Shown here: one piece after another, positions 18,603-28,266 of the stretch | Position numbering within the stretch: position 1 is the first letter of the stretch | Layout: the number at the start of each line of letters is the position of its first letter | Assembly: GCF_000720765.1 (NCBI RefSeq) | Contig: NZ_JODC01000013.1 | Coordinates: forward strand, 344,586 to 408,585 | DNA from: Streptomyces sp. NRRL S-646 | Lineage (GTDB): Bacteria; Actinomycetota; Actinomycetes; Streptomycetales; Streptomycetaceae | Direction: 5' to 3' | DNA length: 64,000 bases | Translations under genes and position numbers: made by a program | The notes under the pieces: generated by a model | What the model saw: only the letters and a program-made list of their open reading frames with translations | What the model was told of the DNA's origin: nothing | Databases searched by the model: none

Positions 18603-19819
18603 TTACGCCTTGCCGGCCTCCTCGGTGAGCCGGGACACGAACCCGGCGACCGCCGTCTTCACGTCGTCGGCCGTCCACTCCAGGCCCGCGGCCCGGACGT
18701 ACACCTCGGTGACGGCCAGACCCGGGCCCTTCGGGTCCCAGGCGTCCGCGAACAGGAGGGTGCCCGTCTCCTCTGCGTGCCGGACGGCGGCCTCCGCGAG
18801 GACGTCGGGGTCGTACGGCAGCCAGACCTGGAACTCGTTGGTGTGCGGCACCTCGGGGTGGACGCGCATCCAGGGCACCCCGGCCGCCGCGAACCCCTCG
18901 CGCAGCGCATCGGCCACCACGCGCGCGTGGGCGACGTACCCGGGCAGCCGGGGCAGCTCGCGCTCCAGCCCGGCGAGGGCCGACAGCACCGTCGGGAACT
19001 GCTGGAAGATCTGGCCGCCGTAGCGGTGCCGCCAGGTCTTCGCCTCGTCGACCAGGGTCTTCGGGCCCGCCAGTGCGGCGCCGCCGAAACCGTCGAGGGA
19101 CTTGTAGAAGGACACATAGACGCTGTCCGCGAGGTCCGCGATCTCGTCCAGGGGGCGGCCGAAGTGGAGGGTGGACTCCCAAAGGCGTGCGCCGTCGAAG
19201 TGCACGACTGCGTCCCTTTCGCGGGCGGCCGCCACGACCTCGGTGAGTTCCTCCCAGGACGGCAGCACGAAACCGGCGTCCCTGAGGGGCAGTTCGAGCA
19301 TCAACGCCCCGAAGGGCTCCTCGAAGTCGCGTACCTCGTCGGCGGTCGGCAGCTTGGGCCCGCTCGTCACCCGGACCGGACGCAACCCGCTGACCTGGCT
19401 GAACGCGTTCCGCTCGTGCACCTCGGGGTGGGCCAGGGCGTGCAGGGCGACGGTGGGGTTGCCGGTGCGGCCCGCCCAGCAGCGCAGCGCCACCTGCTGG
19501 GCCATCGTGCCCGTCGGGAAGAACGCGGCGGCCTCCTTGCCGAGCAGTCCGGTGACCTTCTCCTCCAGGGCCTCGACGACGCCGTTGCCGTACATGTCCG
19601 CCGGCTCGTCCAGGTCGTACAGATCCTGCGCGCCGTCCAGCAGCGCCAGGCGCCCCGGAGCGTGCCGAGGAAACCGGGGCGTGCGAGGACGCGCTCCGCG
19701 CTCCGGTGTGCGCCGATGCGTCGCTTGCGGCGTCGCTTGCGCCGCTCTTCGTCTGATATCTGGTCTTCGTCCGATGTCGGGTCGGAGTGCCGCTCGACCT
19801 GCTGCGCCGCATCGCTCAT
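18603..19819 (-). pseudogene. Threonine aldolase/beta-eliminating lyase family, frameshifted
   Basis: PLP-dependent fold-type I family. The C-terminal 340 codons are intact, with ADMYGNGVVEALEEKV, FFPTGTMAQQVALRCW, VHFDGARLW and the PLP lysine region VYVSFYKSLDG. The N-terminus (start ATG 19819, MSDAAQQVERHS through VLARPGFLGTLR) is in another frame. The two join at about 19651-19660, where one base appears to be missing in a G/C run (CTCCGGGGCGCC). The start is correct for the family, so the gene is either inactivated, read by frameshifting, or carries a sequencing error. Divergent from the DUF2520-panC operon. Confidence 0.75.
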
Positions 19820-20004
19820 GCCTCGGATCATGCCTGGCGCGGGTCCGGGCGAGCACTCGGATTTCCACAGGCTTTCCCCTGCGCCGGCGCCGTGGCGTAA
19901 CCCACAGCCTGTGGACAACCGGACGCCCTTCGAACCGATCGCGTTAACATGACGAGAAATCGTCCGGTACCCGGAGCGGACTGGAACGGGAAGGCCGCCG
20001 TCGC

Positions 20005-20934
20005 GTGAGTACAAGCCAACAGCCAGACCCCAGGGACCGCCCCGCGCGGCTCACCGTAGGCGTCGTCGGCGCCGGTCGTGTGGGCCCCGCGCTGGCCGCC
20101 TCCCTCCAGCTCGCCGGGCACCGTCCGGTGGCCGTCTCCGGAGTCTCCGACGCCTCCAGGAGGCGCGCCGCGGAGATGCTCCCCGACGTGCCGATGGTGC
20201 CGCCCGCCGAGGTCCTGGAGCGCGCCGACCTGGTCCTGCTGACCGTCCCGGACGACACCCTGCCCGCCCTGGTGGAGGGGCTCGCCGAGACCGGTGCCGT
20301 ACGGCCGGGGCAGCTGCTCGTGCACACCTCCGGGCGGTACGGCGCCAAGGTCCTGGATCCCGCCCTGCGCGCGGGTGCGCTGCCGCTGGCCCTGCATCCG
20401 GCGATGACGTTCACGGGCACGCATGTGGACGTCCAGCGCCTCGCCGGGTGCTCCTTCGGGGTCACGGCGCCCGAGCAGCTGCGGCTGGCCGCCGAGGCCC
20501 TCGTGATCGAGATGGGCGGCGAACCGGAGTGGATCGCCGAGGAGATGCGCCCGCTGTACCACGCGGCGCTCGCGCTCGGCGCGAACCACCTGGTCACGCT
20601 GGTCGCCCAGGCCATGGAGCTGCTGCGCGAGGCAGGCGTCGCGGCCCCCGACCGGATGCTCGGCCCGCTGCTCGGCGCCGCCCTCGACAACGCCCTGCGC
20701 TCCGGCGACGCGGCCCTGACCGGCCCCGTCGCGCGCGGGGACGCCGGCACGGTCGCCGCGCACGTCGCAGAGCTGCGCAAGTACGCCCCGCAGACCGTCG
20801 CCGGCTATCTGGCGATGGCCCGCGCGACCGCCGACCGCGCGCTCGCCCACGGGCTGCTGAAGCCGGAGCTCGCCGAGGACCTCCTCGGGGTACTCGCCAC
20901 CGGGACCAACGGCGCCGAGGGAGACGCCCGATGA
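20005..20934 (+). CDS. Rossmann-fold/DUF2520 oxidoreductase, candidate ketopantoate reductase
   Basis: 309 residues. An N-terminal NAD(P)-binding Rossmann fold ([17 protein letters not shown], residues 17-33) is followed by a helical DUF2520 domain with [12 protein letters not shown] and [18 protein letters not shown]. The stop overlaps the panC start (ATGA), so it is the first gene of the pantothenate/NAD operon. In some annotation schemes this family is treated as an alternative ketopantoate reductase; no classical PanE is seen here, and the operon position supports that role without proving it. GTG start with GGAAGG upstream. Confidence 0.85.
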   Translation: MSTSQQPDPRDRPARLTVGVVGAGRVGPALAASLQLAGHRPVAVSGVSDASRRRAAEMLPDVPMVPPAEVLERADLVLLTVPDDTLPALVEGLAETGAVRPGQLLVHTSGRYGAKVLDPALRAGALPLALHPAMTFTGTHVDVQRLAGCSFGVTAPEQLRLAAEALVIEMGGEPEWIAEEMRPLYHAALALGANHLVTLVAQAMELLREAGVAAPDRMLGPLLGAALDNALRSGDAALTGPVARGDAGTVAAHVAELRKYAPQTVAGYLAMARATADRALAHGLLKPELAEDLLGVLATGTNGAEGDAR

Positions 20935-21932
20935 CCACCACGCTGCTGCGCACCGCCGACGAACTGCACGCACGCACGCGTACCGGCCGCCGCGCCGTGG
21001 TGATGACCATGGGCGCCCTGCACGAGGGCCACGCGACGCTGATCCGCACCGCGCGCGAGCTCGCCGGGCCGGACGGCGAGGTCGTCGTCACCGTCTTCGT
21101 GAACCCCCTGCAGTTCGGCGCGGGCGAGGACCTCGACCGCTACCCGCGCACCCTGGACACCGACCTCAAGCTCGCCGAACTGTCCGGCGCGGACGCCGTG
21201 TTCGCGCCCTCCGTGGACGAGGTCTACCCCGGCGGCGAACCCCAGGTCCGCATCACCGCGGGCCCCATGGGGACGCGTCTGGAGGGCGCATCGAGGCCCG
21301 GCCACTTCGACGGCATGCTCACCGTCGTCGCCAAGCTGCTGCACCTCACCCGCCCCGACCTCGCCCTTTACGGCCAGAAGGACGCCCAGCAGCTCGCCCT
21401 GATCCGCCGCATGGTGCGGGACCTGAACTTCGGCGTGGAGATCGTCGGCGTGCCCACCGTGCGCGAGGAGGACGGCCTCGCCCTCTCCAGCCGCAACCGC
21501 TACCTCTCGCCCGAACAGCGGCGCACGGCGCTCAGCCTCTCCCGCGCGCTGTTCGCGGGCAGCGACCGGCACGCGGCCCAGGAGGCGCTGCGCGCACGGG
21601 CCCGCGAAGTGCCCGCCACGCACGCGCGCGCCGAGGCGCTCAGCGCCATAGGGGAGTCCCGCGCGGCCGCCGACGCGCACGCCGTCGCGAAGGCACTCCC
21701 GGGTGCCCCGACGGCCGTCCGCGCGGCCGCCCGGCTGATCCTCGACGATGCAGCGCGGCTGTCGCCGCCGCTCGAACTGGACTATCTGGCCCTCGTCGAC
21801 CCGTCCGACTTCACCGAGATCGACGACGACTTCACCGGCGAGGCCGTCCTCGCCGTCGCCGCCAGGGTCGGGACGACCCGCCTGATCGACAACATCCCAC
21901 TCGTATTCGGAACCCCCGGAGCCGCCTCGTGA
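20931..21932 (+). CDS. panC: Pantoate-beta-alanine ligase
   Basis: ATP-dependent condensation of pantoate and beta-alanine to pantothenate. 333 residues. The class I nucleotidyltransferase motifs are present: [10 protein letters not shown] (HxGH), [19 protein letters not shown], and SSRNRYLSP (equivalent of KMSKS). The C-terminus ends with DNIPLVF, as usual. It overlaps its neighbours at both ends (ATGA and GTGA). No panD or panB is in the window. Confidence 0.96.
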   Translation: MTTTLLRTADELHARTRTGRRAVVMTMGALHEGHATLIRTARELAGPDGEVVVTVFVNPLQFGAGEDLDRYPRTLDTDLKLAELSGADAVFAPSVDEVYPGGEPQVRITAGPMGTRLEGASRPGHFDGMLTVVAKLLHLTRPDLALYGQKDAQQLALIRRMVRDLNFGVEIVGVPTVREEDGLALSSRNRYLSPEQRRTALSLSRALFAGSDRHAAQEALRARAREVPATHARAEALSAIGESRAAADAHAVAKALPGAPTAVRAAARLILDDAARLSPPLELDYLALVDPSDFTEIDDDFTGEAVLAVAARVGTTRLIDNIPLVFGTPGAAS

Positions 21933-23650
21933 CCAGCACAGGCATACGACTGCACGCGCCCGCCCCCGGGTGGTCCATCGCCGCGGACGTGGTGGTCGTC
22001 GGCTCCGGCGTCGCCGGCCTCACCGCCGCCCTGCGCTGCGAGGCCGCCGGCCTGAAGACGGTCGTGGTCACCAAGGCCCGCCTCGACGACGGCTCCACCC
22101 GCTGGGCGCAGGGCGGCATCGCCGCCGCCCTCGGCGAGGGCGACACCCCCGAACAGCACCTGGACGACACCCTGGTGGCGGGCGCAGGCCTGTGCGACGA
22201 GGCCGCCGTACGCATCCTCGTCACCGAGGGCCCGGACGCCGTGCGCCGCCTCATCGCGACCGGCGCGCACTTCGACGAGTCCGAAGAGGGCGACCTGCAG
22301 CTCACCCGCGAGGGCGGCCACCACCGCCGGCGCATCGCGCACGCCGGTGGCGACGCGACCGGCGCGGAGATCTCCCGGGCGCTCGTCGAGGCGGCACGAG
22401 CGCGTGGTGTGCGCATGATCGAGAACGCGCTCGTGCTGGACCTGCTGACGGATCCCGACGGCCGCACGGCGGGCGTGAGCCTGCACGTCATGGGCGAGGG
22501 CCAGCACGACGGCGTGGGCGCCGTGCACGCCCCCTCGGTCGTCCTCGCGACCGGCGGCATGGGCCAGGTGTTCTCCGCGACCACCAACCCCTCGGTGTCC
22601 ACCGGCGACGGCGTGGCGCTCGCCCTGCGCGCGGGCGCGGAGGTCTCCGACCTGGAGTTCGTGCAGTTCCACCCCACGGTGTTGTTCCTGGGCGCCGGCG
22701 CGGAGGGCCAGCAGCCCCTGGTCTCCGAGGCCGTGCGGGGCGAGGGCGCGCACCTGGTCGACGCCGACGGCGTGCGCTTCATGCTGGGCCGGCACGAACT
22801 GGCCGAGCTCGCCCCCCGGGACATCGTCGCCAAGGGCATCATGCGCCGCATGCAGGAGCAGGACGCCGGGCACATGTTCCTGGACGCCCGGCACTTCGGC
22901 GCCGACATGTGGGAGCACCGCTTCCCGACGATCCTCGCCGCCTGCCGCGCCCACGGCATCGACCCGGTCACCGATCCCATCCCGATCGCCCCGGCGGCCC
23001 ACTACGCCTCCGGCGGCGTCCGCACGGACTCCCAGGGCCGCACGACCGTCCCCGGCCTGTACGCGTGCGGAGAGGTCGCCTGCACCGGCGTGCACGGCGC
23101 CAACCGCCTCGCCTCCAACTCGCTCCTCGAAGGCCTCGTCTACGCCGAGCGCATCGCGGAGGACATCGTCGCCGCGCACGCGGAGAACGGTCTCCACGCG
23201 CGCGTGCCCGAACCGGTCGAGCACCCCGAGGTGCCCGCGCACCCGCTCCTCGCCCCCGAGGACCGTTTCGCGATCCAGCGGATCATGACGGACGGAGCGG
23301 GCGTCCTGCGCTCCGGCGACTCCCTGGCCAAGGCCGCCGAACAGCTCCAGCAGCTGCACACCGAGGCCCGCGACGCCCTCGACGAGAACGGCAAGACGTC
23401 CGAGCCCGGCGTCGACACCTGGGAGGCCACCAACCTCCTGTGCGTGGCCCGCGTCCTGGTCGCCGCCGCCCTGCTGCGCGAGGAGACCCGCGGCTGCCAC
23501 TGGCGCGAGGACCGCGCCGAGCGCGACGACACCGCGTGGCGGCGCCACATCGTCGTACGGCTCAATCCCGACCGGACGCTGGCCGTACACACCACGGACA
23601 CCCCAGACTTCCCCCCGACCCGGCAGCAGCACCGTCCCCAGGAGCAGTGA
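21929..23650 (+). CDS. nadB: L-aspartate oxidase
   Basis: FAD enzyme oxidising L-aspartate to iminoaspartate for quinolinate synthesis. 573 residues. N-terminal FAD motif [15 protein letters not shown], then [17 protein letters not shown]-type region [17 protein letters not shown], and the C-terminal [25 protein letters not shown] signature. GTG start overlaps the panC stop. The partner nadA is not adjacent; nadC follows. Confidence 0.95.
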   Translation: MTSTGIRLHAPAPGWSIAADVVVVGSGVAGLTAALRCEAAGLKTVVVTKARLDDGSTRWAQGGIAAALGEGDTPEQHLDDTLVAGAGLCDEAAVRILVTEGPDAVRRLIATGAHFDESEEGDLQLTREGGHHRRRIAHAGGDATGAEISRALVEAARARGVRMIENALVLDLLTDPDGRTAGVSLHVMGEGQHDGVGAVHAPSVVLATGGMGQVFSATTNPSVSTGDGVALALRAGAEVSDLEFVQFHPTVLFLGAGAEGQQPLVSEAVRGEGAHLVDADGVRFMLGRHELAELAPRDIVAKGIMRRMQEQDAGHMFLDARHFGADMWEHRFPTILAACRAHGIDPVTDPIPIAPAAHYASGGVRTDSQGRTTVPGLYACGEVACTGVHGANRLASNSLLEGLVYAERIAEDIVAAHAENGLHARVPEPVEHPEVPAHPLLAPEDRFAIQRIMTDGAGVLRSGDSLAKAAEQLQQLHTEARDALDENGKTSEPGVDTWEATNLLCVARVLVAAALLREETRGCHWREDRAERDDTAWRRHIVVRLNPDRTLAVHTTDTPDFPPTRQQHRPQEQ

Positions 23651-23655
23651 CAGAA

Positions 23656-24633
23656 GTGAGCACCCCCGACCTTCCCCTCGCCTCGACCGGAGGCTGCGGC
23701 GACGGCTGTGCCTGTGGCGCTGAAGCCGACGCGGAGTACCTGGAGTGCGGGCTCGACCCCGCGCTCGCGCAGCTCCTGGCCGACGCCGGACTCGACCCCG
23801 TGGAGGTCGAGGACATCGCCAATCTCGCCATCCAGGAGGACCTCGACCACGGTGTGGACGTGACGACCGTCGCGACCATCCCCGAGGAGGCCGTCGCCAC
23901 CGCCGACTTCACCGCGCGCGAGGCGGGCGTCGTGGCCGGCCTCAGGGTCGCCGAAGCGGTGATCTCGGTGGTCTGCACGGACGAGTTCGAGGTCGAGCGG
24001 CACGTCGAGGACGGCGACCGGGTGGCGGCCGGGCAGAAGCTCCTGTCGGTCACCACGCGCACCCGTGACCTGCTCACCGCCGAGCGCAGCGCGCTCAACC
24101 TGGTGTGCCGTCTGTCGGGCATCGCGACCGCCACGCGCGCGTGGACGGACCTTCTCGAGGGCACGAAGGCACGCGTGCGTGACACCCGCAAGACGACGCC
24201 TGGGCTGCGCTCCCTGGAGAAGTACGCGGTCCGCTGCGGCGGCGGCGTCAACCACCGCATGTCGCTGTCGGACGCGGCCCTGGTCAAGGACAACCACGTG
24301 GTCGCCGCGGGCGGTGTCGCGCAGGCCTTCAAGGCCGTACGGGAGGCCTTCCCGGACGTCCCGATCGAGGTCGAGGTCGACACGCTGCACCAGCTGCGCG
24401 AGGTCGTGGACGCCGGCGCCGACCTGATCCTCCTGGACAACTTCACGCCCGGCGAGTGCGAGGAGGCGGTGGCCCTCGTGCACGGCCGTGCAGCCCTGGA
24501 GGCGTCGGGCCGGCTCACCCTGGAGAACGCGAAGGCGTACGCCGACACCGGGGTCGACTACCTCGCCGTAGGAGCCCTGACCCACTCCTCGCCGATCCTC
24601 GACATCGGCCTCGACCTGCGAGCGGCGGAGTAG
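23656..24633 (+). CDS. nadC: Nicotinate-nucleotide diphosphorylase (carboxylating)
   Basis: Quinolinate phosphoribosyltransferase, giving nicotinate mononucleotide. 325 residues. Motifs are ERSALNLVCRLSGIAT, RDTRKTTPGLR, KYAVRCGGGVNHR and LKDNH-type ALVKDNHVV. The N-terminus carries a Cys-rich stretch (GGCGDGCACGAEAD) not needed for the fold, possibly a metal site. The GTG at 23656 is chosen because AGGAG is eleven bases upstream; the GTG at 23647 would be too close to it. Confidence 0.95.
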   Translation: MSTPDLPLASTGGCGDGCACGAEADAEYLECGLDPALAQLLADAGLDPVEVEDIANLAIQEDLDHGVDVTTVATIPEEAVATADFTAREAGVVAGLRVAEAVISVVCTDEFEVERHVEDGDRVAAGQKLLSVTTRTRDLLTAERSALNLVCRLSGIATATRAWTDLLEGTKARVRDTRKTTPGLRSLEKYAVRCGGGVNHRMSLSDAALVKDNHVVAAGGVAQAFKAVREAFPDVPIEVEVDTLHQLREVVDAGADLILLDNFTPGECEEAVALVHGRAALEASGRLTLENAKAYADTGVDYLAVGALTHSSPILDIGLDLRAAE

Positions 24634-24642
24634 GTACCGGCC

Positions 24643-25440
24643 ATGCTGCTGACGATCGACGTAGGGAACACGCACACCGTCCTGGGTCTCTTCGACGGGG
24701 ACGACATCGTCGAGCACTGGCGCATCTCCACCGACGCGCGCCGCACGGCGGACGAGCTGGCGGTGCTGCTGCAGGGCCTGATGGGCATGCACCCGCTGCT
24801 CGGCGACGAACTGGGCGACGGCATCGACGGGATCGCGATCTGCGCGACCGTGCCGTCCGTGCTGCACGAGCTGCGTGAGGTGACGCGCCGGTACTACGGC
24901 GACGTGCCCGCGGTGCTGGTGGAGCCGGGCGTGAAGACGGGCGTGCCGATCCTGACCGACAACCCCAAGGAGGTCGGCGCCGACCGCATCATCAATGCGG
25001 TGGCGGCGGTCGAGCTGTACGGCGGCCCGGCGATCGTCGTGGACTTCGGTACGGCCACGACGTTCGACGCCGTCTCCGCGCGCGGGGAGTACATCGGCGG
25101 CGTCATCGCGCCCGGTATCGAGATCTCCGTCGAGGCGCTCGGCGTGCGGGGTGCACAGCTGCGGAAGATCGAGGTGGCCCGGCCGCGGAGCGTGATCGGC
25201 AAGAACACGGTCGAGGCGATGCAGTCCGGGATCATCTACGGGTTCGCCGGACAGGTCGACGGGGTCGTGAGCCGCATGGCGCGGGAGCTGGCGGAGGACC
25301 CGGACGACGTGACGGTGATCGCGACCGGCGGGCTGGCACCGATGGTGCTGGGCGAGTCGTCGGTGATCGACGAGCACGAGCCCTGGCTGACCCTGGTCGG
25401 GCTGCGGCTGGTGTACGAGCGGAACGTGGCGCGCATGTGA
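24643..25440 (+). CDS. coaX: Type III pantothenate kinase
   Basis: First committed step of CoA synthesis. 265 residues, ASKHA fold: LTIDVGNTHTVLGLFDG (phosphate 1, residues 3-19), VGADRIINAVAA, VVDFGTATTFDAVS and GGVIAPGIEIS. It begins ten bases after nadC and uses the pathway product of PanC. Type III enzymes are not feedback-inhibited by CoA. Confidence 0.96.
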   Translation: MLLTIDVGNTHTVLGLFDGDDIVEHWRISTDARRTADELAVLLQGLMGMHPLLGDELGDGIDGIAICATVPSVLHELREVTRRYYGDVPAVLVEPGVKTGVPILTDNPKEVGADRIINAVAAVELYGGPAIVVDFGTATTFDAVSARGEYIGGVIAPGIEISVEALGVRGAQLRKIEVARPRSVIGKNTVEAMQSGIIYGFAGQVDGVVSRMARELAEDPDDVTVIATGGLAPMVLGESSVIDEHEPWLTLVGLRLVYERNVARM

Positions 25441-25539
25441 GGCCGGCCTCACGGCCCAACCGGGTGGCTCGGCCACGCCACACCCACCCCCTATTGCGAA
25501 ATATGTCGAATTTGTCTGATTAGCGCGTATCGTCGCCGC

Positions 25540-26229
25540 ATGCCCACGCCATACGGATCACGCGGCGGCATGGCGTTCGGCGTGGAGGAGCTGCGTGTGC
25601 TCCGCCGCGCCCTCGCCCTCGCCCTTCAGCCAGGCCCCACTCCTGCCGGGGACGTCCAGGACTGCCTCCGCCTCGCCGAGTCGCTCGACGAGGCGATGCG
25701 CGAGGGCGCCAGACTGCGTGCCTTCCTGGTGGCCGACCTCGCGCGCTACCGCGCCGCCCTGCCCGGAACCACCGCCGACTACCTCGTCCTCCTCGAGGAG
25801 GCGCTGGGCGCCGGGTACCGCCCGGACCCCGACGACCTCGCCGCCCTCCGGGCGCTGCGCGGCAACCCGGCCGCCTCCGTCCTGCTGGGCCGCTGCCGGA
25901 TGCTCGCCGAGCAGGACGTACGCGCCCGCCTCACGCGCGACCCGGCCCGCGCGGCAGCCCCGACCGTCCCTGCCGCCCGCAACCGCCTCACGGCCCTCCA
26001 GGGCGGCCTCAAGGGCGCCGGTGAGCATCTCGGGCCGGACGTCGAGCGGGACCCCGCCAGGAAGCCCGAGAAGAAGCCCGCCGAGAAGCCGGCCGCACCC
26101 AAGCCGGCCCCCGCGCCGGCCGCCCCGAAACCGGCCCGTCCGATCCCCACCCCGGGCGAGGTCTTCCCGCGCCGCAAGCCGACCCCGCCGTCCGGCTCCA
26201 ACCCGCCCCGGCACCTCGCCGCCGGCTGA
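25540..26229 (+). CDS. Conserved-looking hypothetical protein with Pro/Ala/Lys-rich tail
   Basis: 229 residues. The N-terminal 135 residues are helical, with GVEELRVLRRALALALQP and ARLRAFLVADLARYRAALPG. The last 80 are a disordered-looking repeat of Lys-Pro-Ala (KKPAEKPAAPKP). No membrane segment, signal peptide or catalytic motif is visible. A short AT-rich patch (25495-25520) upstream is a probable promoter. Function unknown. Confidence 0.75.
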   Translation: MPTPYGSRGGMAFGVEELRVLRRALALALQPGPTPAGDVQDCLRLAESLDEAMREGARLRAFLVADLARYRAALPGTTADYLVLLEEALGAGYRPDPDDLAALRALRGNPAASVLLGRCRMLAEQDVRARLTRDPARAAAPTVPAARNRLTALQGGLKGAGEHLGPDVERDPARKPEKKPAEKPAAPKPAPAPAAPKPARPIPTPGEVFPRRKPTPPSGSNPPRHLAAG

Positions 26230-26302
26230 CCGGGCCCGAACCGTCCGGAACCACCCCAACCCCGCCCCGCCCGCCCCGCCACCCCGTGGCTACCCTGGAC
26301 GC

Positions 26303-26482
26303 ATGGACTACGTCTCCGCGCTTGTGCCCCCGGTCGTCATGGCCGTGTTCTTCATCGGCGTGATCAGGGTGATCGTGAAGACCCAGGGCGGGGCCAACAA
26401 GGCCAAGGAGGACGCGGCCGTCGACGCCGCCATCGCGCACGCGGAGGGGGCCCGGCAGGGCCCCGCCAGGACCGACGGCTGA
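26303..26482 (+). CDS. Small single-pass membrane protein, function unknown
   Basis: 59 residues. One hydrophobic helix (about residues 5-24, VSALVPPVVMAVFFIGVIRV) is followed by a charged cytoplasmic-type tail (GGANKAKEDAAVDAAIAHAEG). It lies between the 229-residue unknown and the BlaI-type gene. Confidence 0.7.
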   Translation: MDYVSALVPPVVMAVFFIGVIRVIVKTQGGANKAKEDAAVDAAIAHAEGARQGPARTDG

Positions 26483-26592
26483 GTTCCTCCCCGACGACGC
26501 CCCATCGGCGTACGGCTCCCGCGCGTGCCCGCGCCTTCGAGCCGTACGCCCCTTTTGTTGCCGTTTGACAGTGAAAGTGCCCGTCCGGGGCG

Positions 26593-26650
26593 CCAATGGG
26601 GAGTTCTCCCACTATTGTGCTGAGGTGTGCCTCGCCCATTGGGAGAACTC
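26593..26650. promoter_or_regulatory. Inverted repeat flanking the blaI-type start codon
   Basis: GAGTTCTCCC (26601-26610) and GGGAGAACTC (26641-26650) are exact complements around the GTG start at 26627. The overlapping CCAATGGG (26593-26600) and CCCATTGG (26636-26643) pair as well. It could be an autorepressor operator or an RNA hairpin that hides the start. Confidence 0.55.
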
Positions 26651-27070
26651 GAAGACGCGGTCATGACGCGGGTGTGGAAGTGGAACCGCCCGGTGACCGT
26701 TCGAGAAGTCCTGGAAGACCTTCAGCAGGAACGGTCCATCGCGTACACCACGGTGATGACCGTTTTGGACAATCTCCATCAGAAGGGCTGGGTACGCCGC
26801 GAGGCGGAAGGCCGGGCCTATCGATATGAGGCGGTCTCCACCAGGGCCGCCTACGCGGCCGCTCTGATGAACGACGCCTGGTCGCAGAGCGACAACCCCG
26901 CAGCCGCTCTCGTCGCCTTCTTCGGGATGATGAGCGATGAACAGCGAGGGGCCCTCAGTGACGCCGTGCGCATCGTCCAAGGGCCGGAAACACCCGAAGC
27001 GGCCCCGGATACCGGCAGCGATACCGCCGGCGAGAACCCCGGGTCGGCACAGGAGGACGACGGGCGATAG
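26627..27070 (+). CDS. BlaI/MecI-family transcriptional repressor
   Basis: 147 residues. N-terminal winged helix: LGELEDAVMTRVWKW, then TVREVLEDL, IAYTTVMTVLDNLHQKGW and RRE.EGRAYRYEAV. The C-terminal helical region is where dimerisation (and BlaR1 cleavage in beta-lactam systems) occurs; the last 40 residues are disordered. No blaR1 or beta-lactamase gene is nearby, so the signal is unknown. It starts with GTG inside an inverted repeat, consistent with autoregulation. Confidence 0.9.
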   Translation: MPRPLGELEDAVMTRVWKWNRPVTVREVLEDLQQERSIAYTTVMTVLDNLHQKGWVRREAEGRAYRYEAVSTRAAYAAALMNDAWSQSDNPAAALVAFFGMMSDEQRGALSDAVRIVQGPETPEAAPDTGSDTAGENPGSAQEDDGR

Positions 27071-27079
27071 CGTCCGCTC

Positions 27080-27631
27080 ATGTCAGCAGAGAGTCCCGAA
27101 GGTCCCGAAGGCCCCGAAGTCAGCGCTAAAGCCATCACTGTCCGGCGGGCCCGCACCAGCGATGTCCCGGCCGTGCGCCGTCTCCTTGACACGTACGTAC
27201 GCGGCCGCATCCTGCTCGACAAAGCGACGGTGACCCTTTACGAGGACATCCAGGAGTTCTGGGTCGCCGAACGCGACGACAACGCCGAGGTGGTCGGCTG
27301 CGGCGCGCTGCACGTGATGTGGGAAGACCTCGCGGAAGTCCGCACTCTCGCGGTGAAGCCCGGCCTGAAGGGCGCCGGTGTCGGGCACCAGTTGCTGGAG
27401 AAGTTGCTGCACACCGCGCGCTGGCTGGGCGTTCGTCGCGTTTTCTGTCTGACCTTCGAAGTGGACTTCTTCGCCAAGCACGGCTTCGTCGAGATCGGCG
27501 AGACACCTGTCGACACCGATGTCTACGCGGAGCTACTGCGTTCCTATGACGAAGGCGTAGCAGAGTTCCTGGGTCTCGAACGGGTGAAACCGAACACCTT
27601 GGGCAACAGCCGGATGCTTCTGCATCTGTGA
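27080..27631 (+). CDS. Amino-acid N-acetyltransferase (short ArgA-type GNAT)
   Basis: 183 residues. GNAT fold: VRRARTSDVPAVRRLL, LYEDIQEFWVAE, the acetyl-CoA loop VKPGLKGAGVGHQLL, and RVFCLTFEVDFFAKHGF. This is the short form resembling the mycobacterial N-acetylglutamate synthase (Rv2747 type), which lacks the amino-acid-kinase domain. It would make N-acetylglutamate for arginine synthesis. No other arg gene is nearby. It begins ten bases after the BlaI-type gene. Confidence 0.85.
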   Translation: MSAESPEGPEGPEVSAKAITVRRARTSDVPAVRRLLDTYVRGRILLDKATVTLYEDIQEFWVAERDDNAEVVGCGALHVMWEDLAEVRTLAVKPGLKGAGVGHQLLEKLLHTARWLGVRRVFCLTFEVDFFAKHGFVEIGETPVDTDVYAELLRSYDEGVAEFLGLERVKPNTLGNSRMLLHL

Positions 27632-27816
27632 TCGCCGATCACCGAGACGTATTCCGTCGCCGTTGCCCCGGTTCCCTATGTCCGAAACGCGTATGTTTCC
27701 GGACGGAGTGGCTCTCTGCCCGGCAGTCGGCCCCGCACGGCGTCTCGCGCTCGGTCTCTCGCTCAGTCTCTCCAAGGGGTTTGTGTTTTTCCCTCAAAAG
27801 CGGTTTGCTTTCCGAC

Positions 27817-27838
27817 GTACTGCAGTACTGCATATAAC
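27817..27838 (+). promoter_or_regulatory. Palindrome and -10-like site upstream of lsr2
   Basis: GTACTGCAGTAC (27817-27828) is a perfect 12-base palindrome followed by TATAAC (27833-27838). The region 27770-27840 is clearly richer in A+T than its surroundings, as expected for a site that Lsr2 itself could bind. Confidence 0.45.
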
Positions 27839-27904
27839 AGGGGACGGCGAAACGGCGGACGCCGCAGGCCCCCGGCCCTCGAGTTATGGATGAAAGGAAA
27901 TCCG

Positions 27905-28240
27905 GTGGCACAGAAGGTTCAGGTCCTTCTTGTCGATGACATCGACGGCGGCGAGGCGGATGAGACCGTCACGTTCGCGTTGGACGGCAAGACTTACGAG
28001 ATCGATCTCACGACTGCCAATGCGGACAAGCTCCGTGGCCTTCTCGAGCCTTACGTGAAGGGTGGTCGTCGTACCGGAGGCCGCGCTTCGGGCGGCCGCG
28101 GAAAGGCCCGTGCCGCTTCCGGTGGCAGCCAGGACACCGCGCAGATCCGCGCATGGGCGAAGGAGAACGGTTACGAGGTCAACGACCGCGGCCGCGTCCC
28201 CGCGTCCATCCGCGAGGCCTACGAGAAGGCCAACGCCTGA
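27905..28240 (+). CDS. lsr2: Lsr2 nucleoid-associated protein
   Basis: 111 residues; the actinobacterial H-NS analogue that bridges DNA and silences AT-rich, often horizontally acquired genes. The N-terminal oligomerisation domain (residues 1-55, QVLLVDDIDGGEADETVTFA) is joined by a Gly/Arg linker (RTGGRASGGRGKARA) to the DNA-binding domain with AWAKENGYEVNDRGRVP, whose RGR (95-97) is the AT-hook-like minor-groove element. GTG start with AGGAAA upstream. It lies near clpC, as in Mycobacterium. Confidence 0.96.
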   Translation: MAQKVQVLLVDDIDGGEADETVTFALDGKTYEIDLTTANADKLRGLLEPYVKGGRRTGGRASGGRGKARAASGGSQDTAQIRAWAKENGYEVNDRGRVPASIREAYEKANA

Positions 28241-28266
28241 TCGCTGGTCCACGGCAGATCGCTGGT

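Noticed and set aside
24643..25440. Type I/II pantothenate kinase for coaX
   Set aside because: The LTIDVGNTHTVLGLF and GGVIAPGIEIS motifs are those of the type III enzyme.
23140..25476. Long minus-strand frame opposite nadB-nadC-coaX
   Set aside because: Rich in Arg, His, Gly and Gln without domains; all three plus-strand genes are unambiguous.
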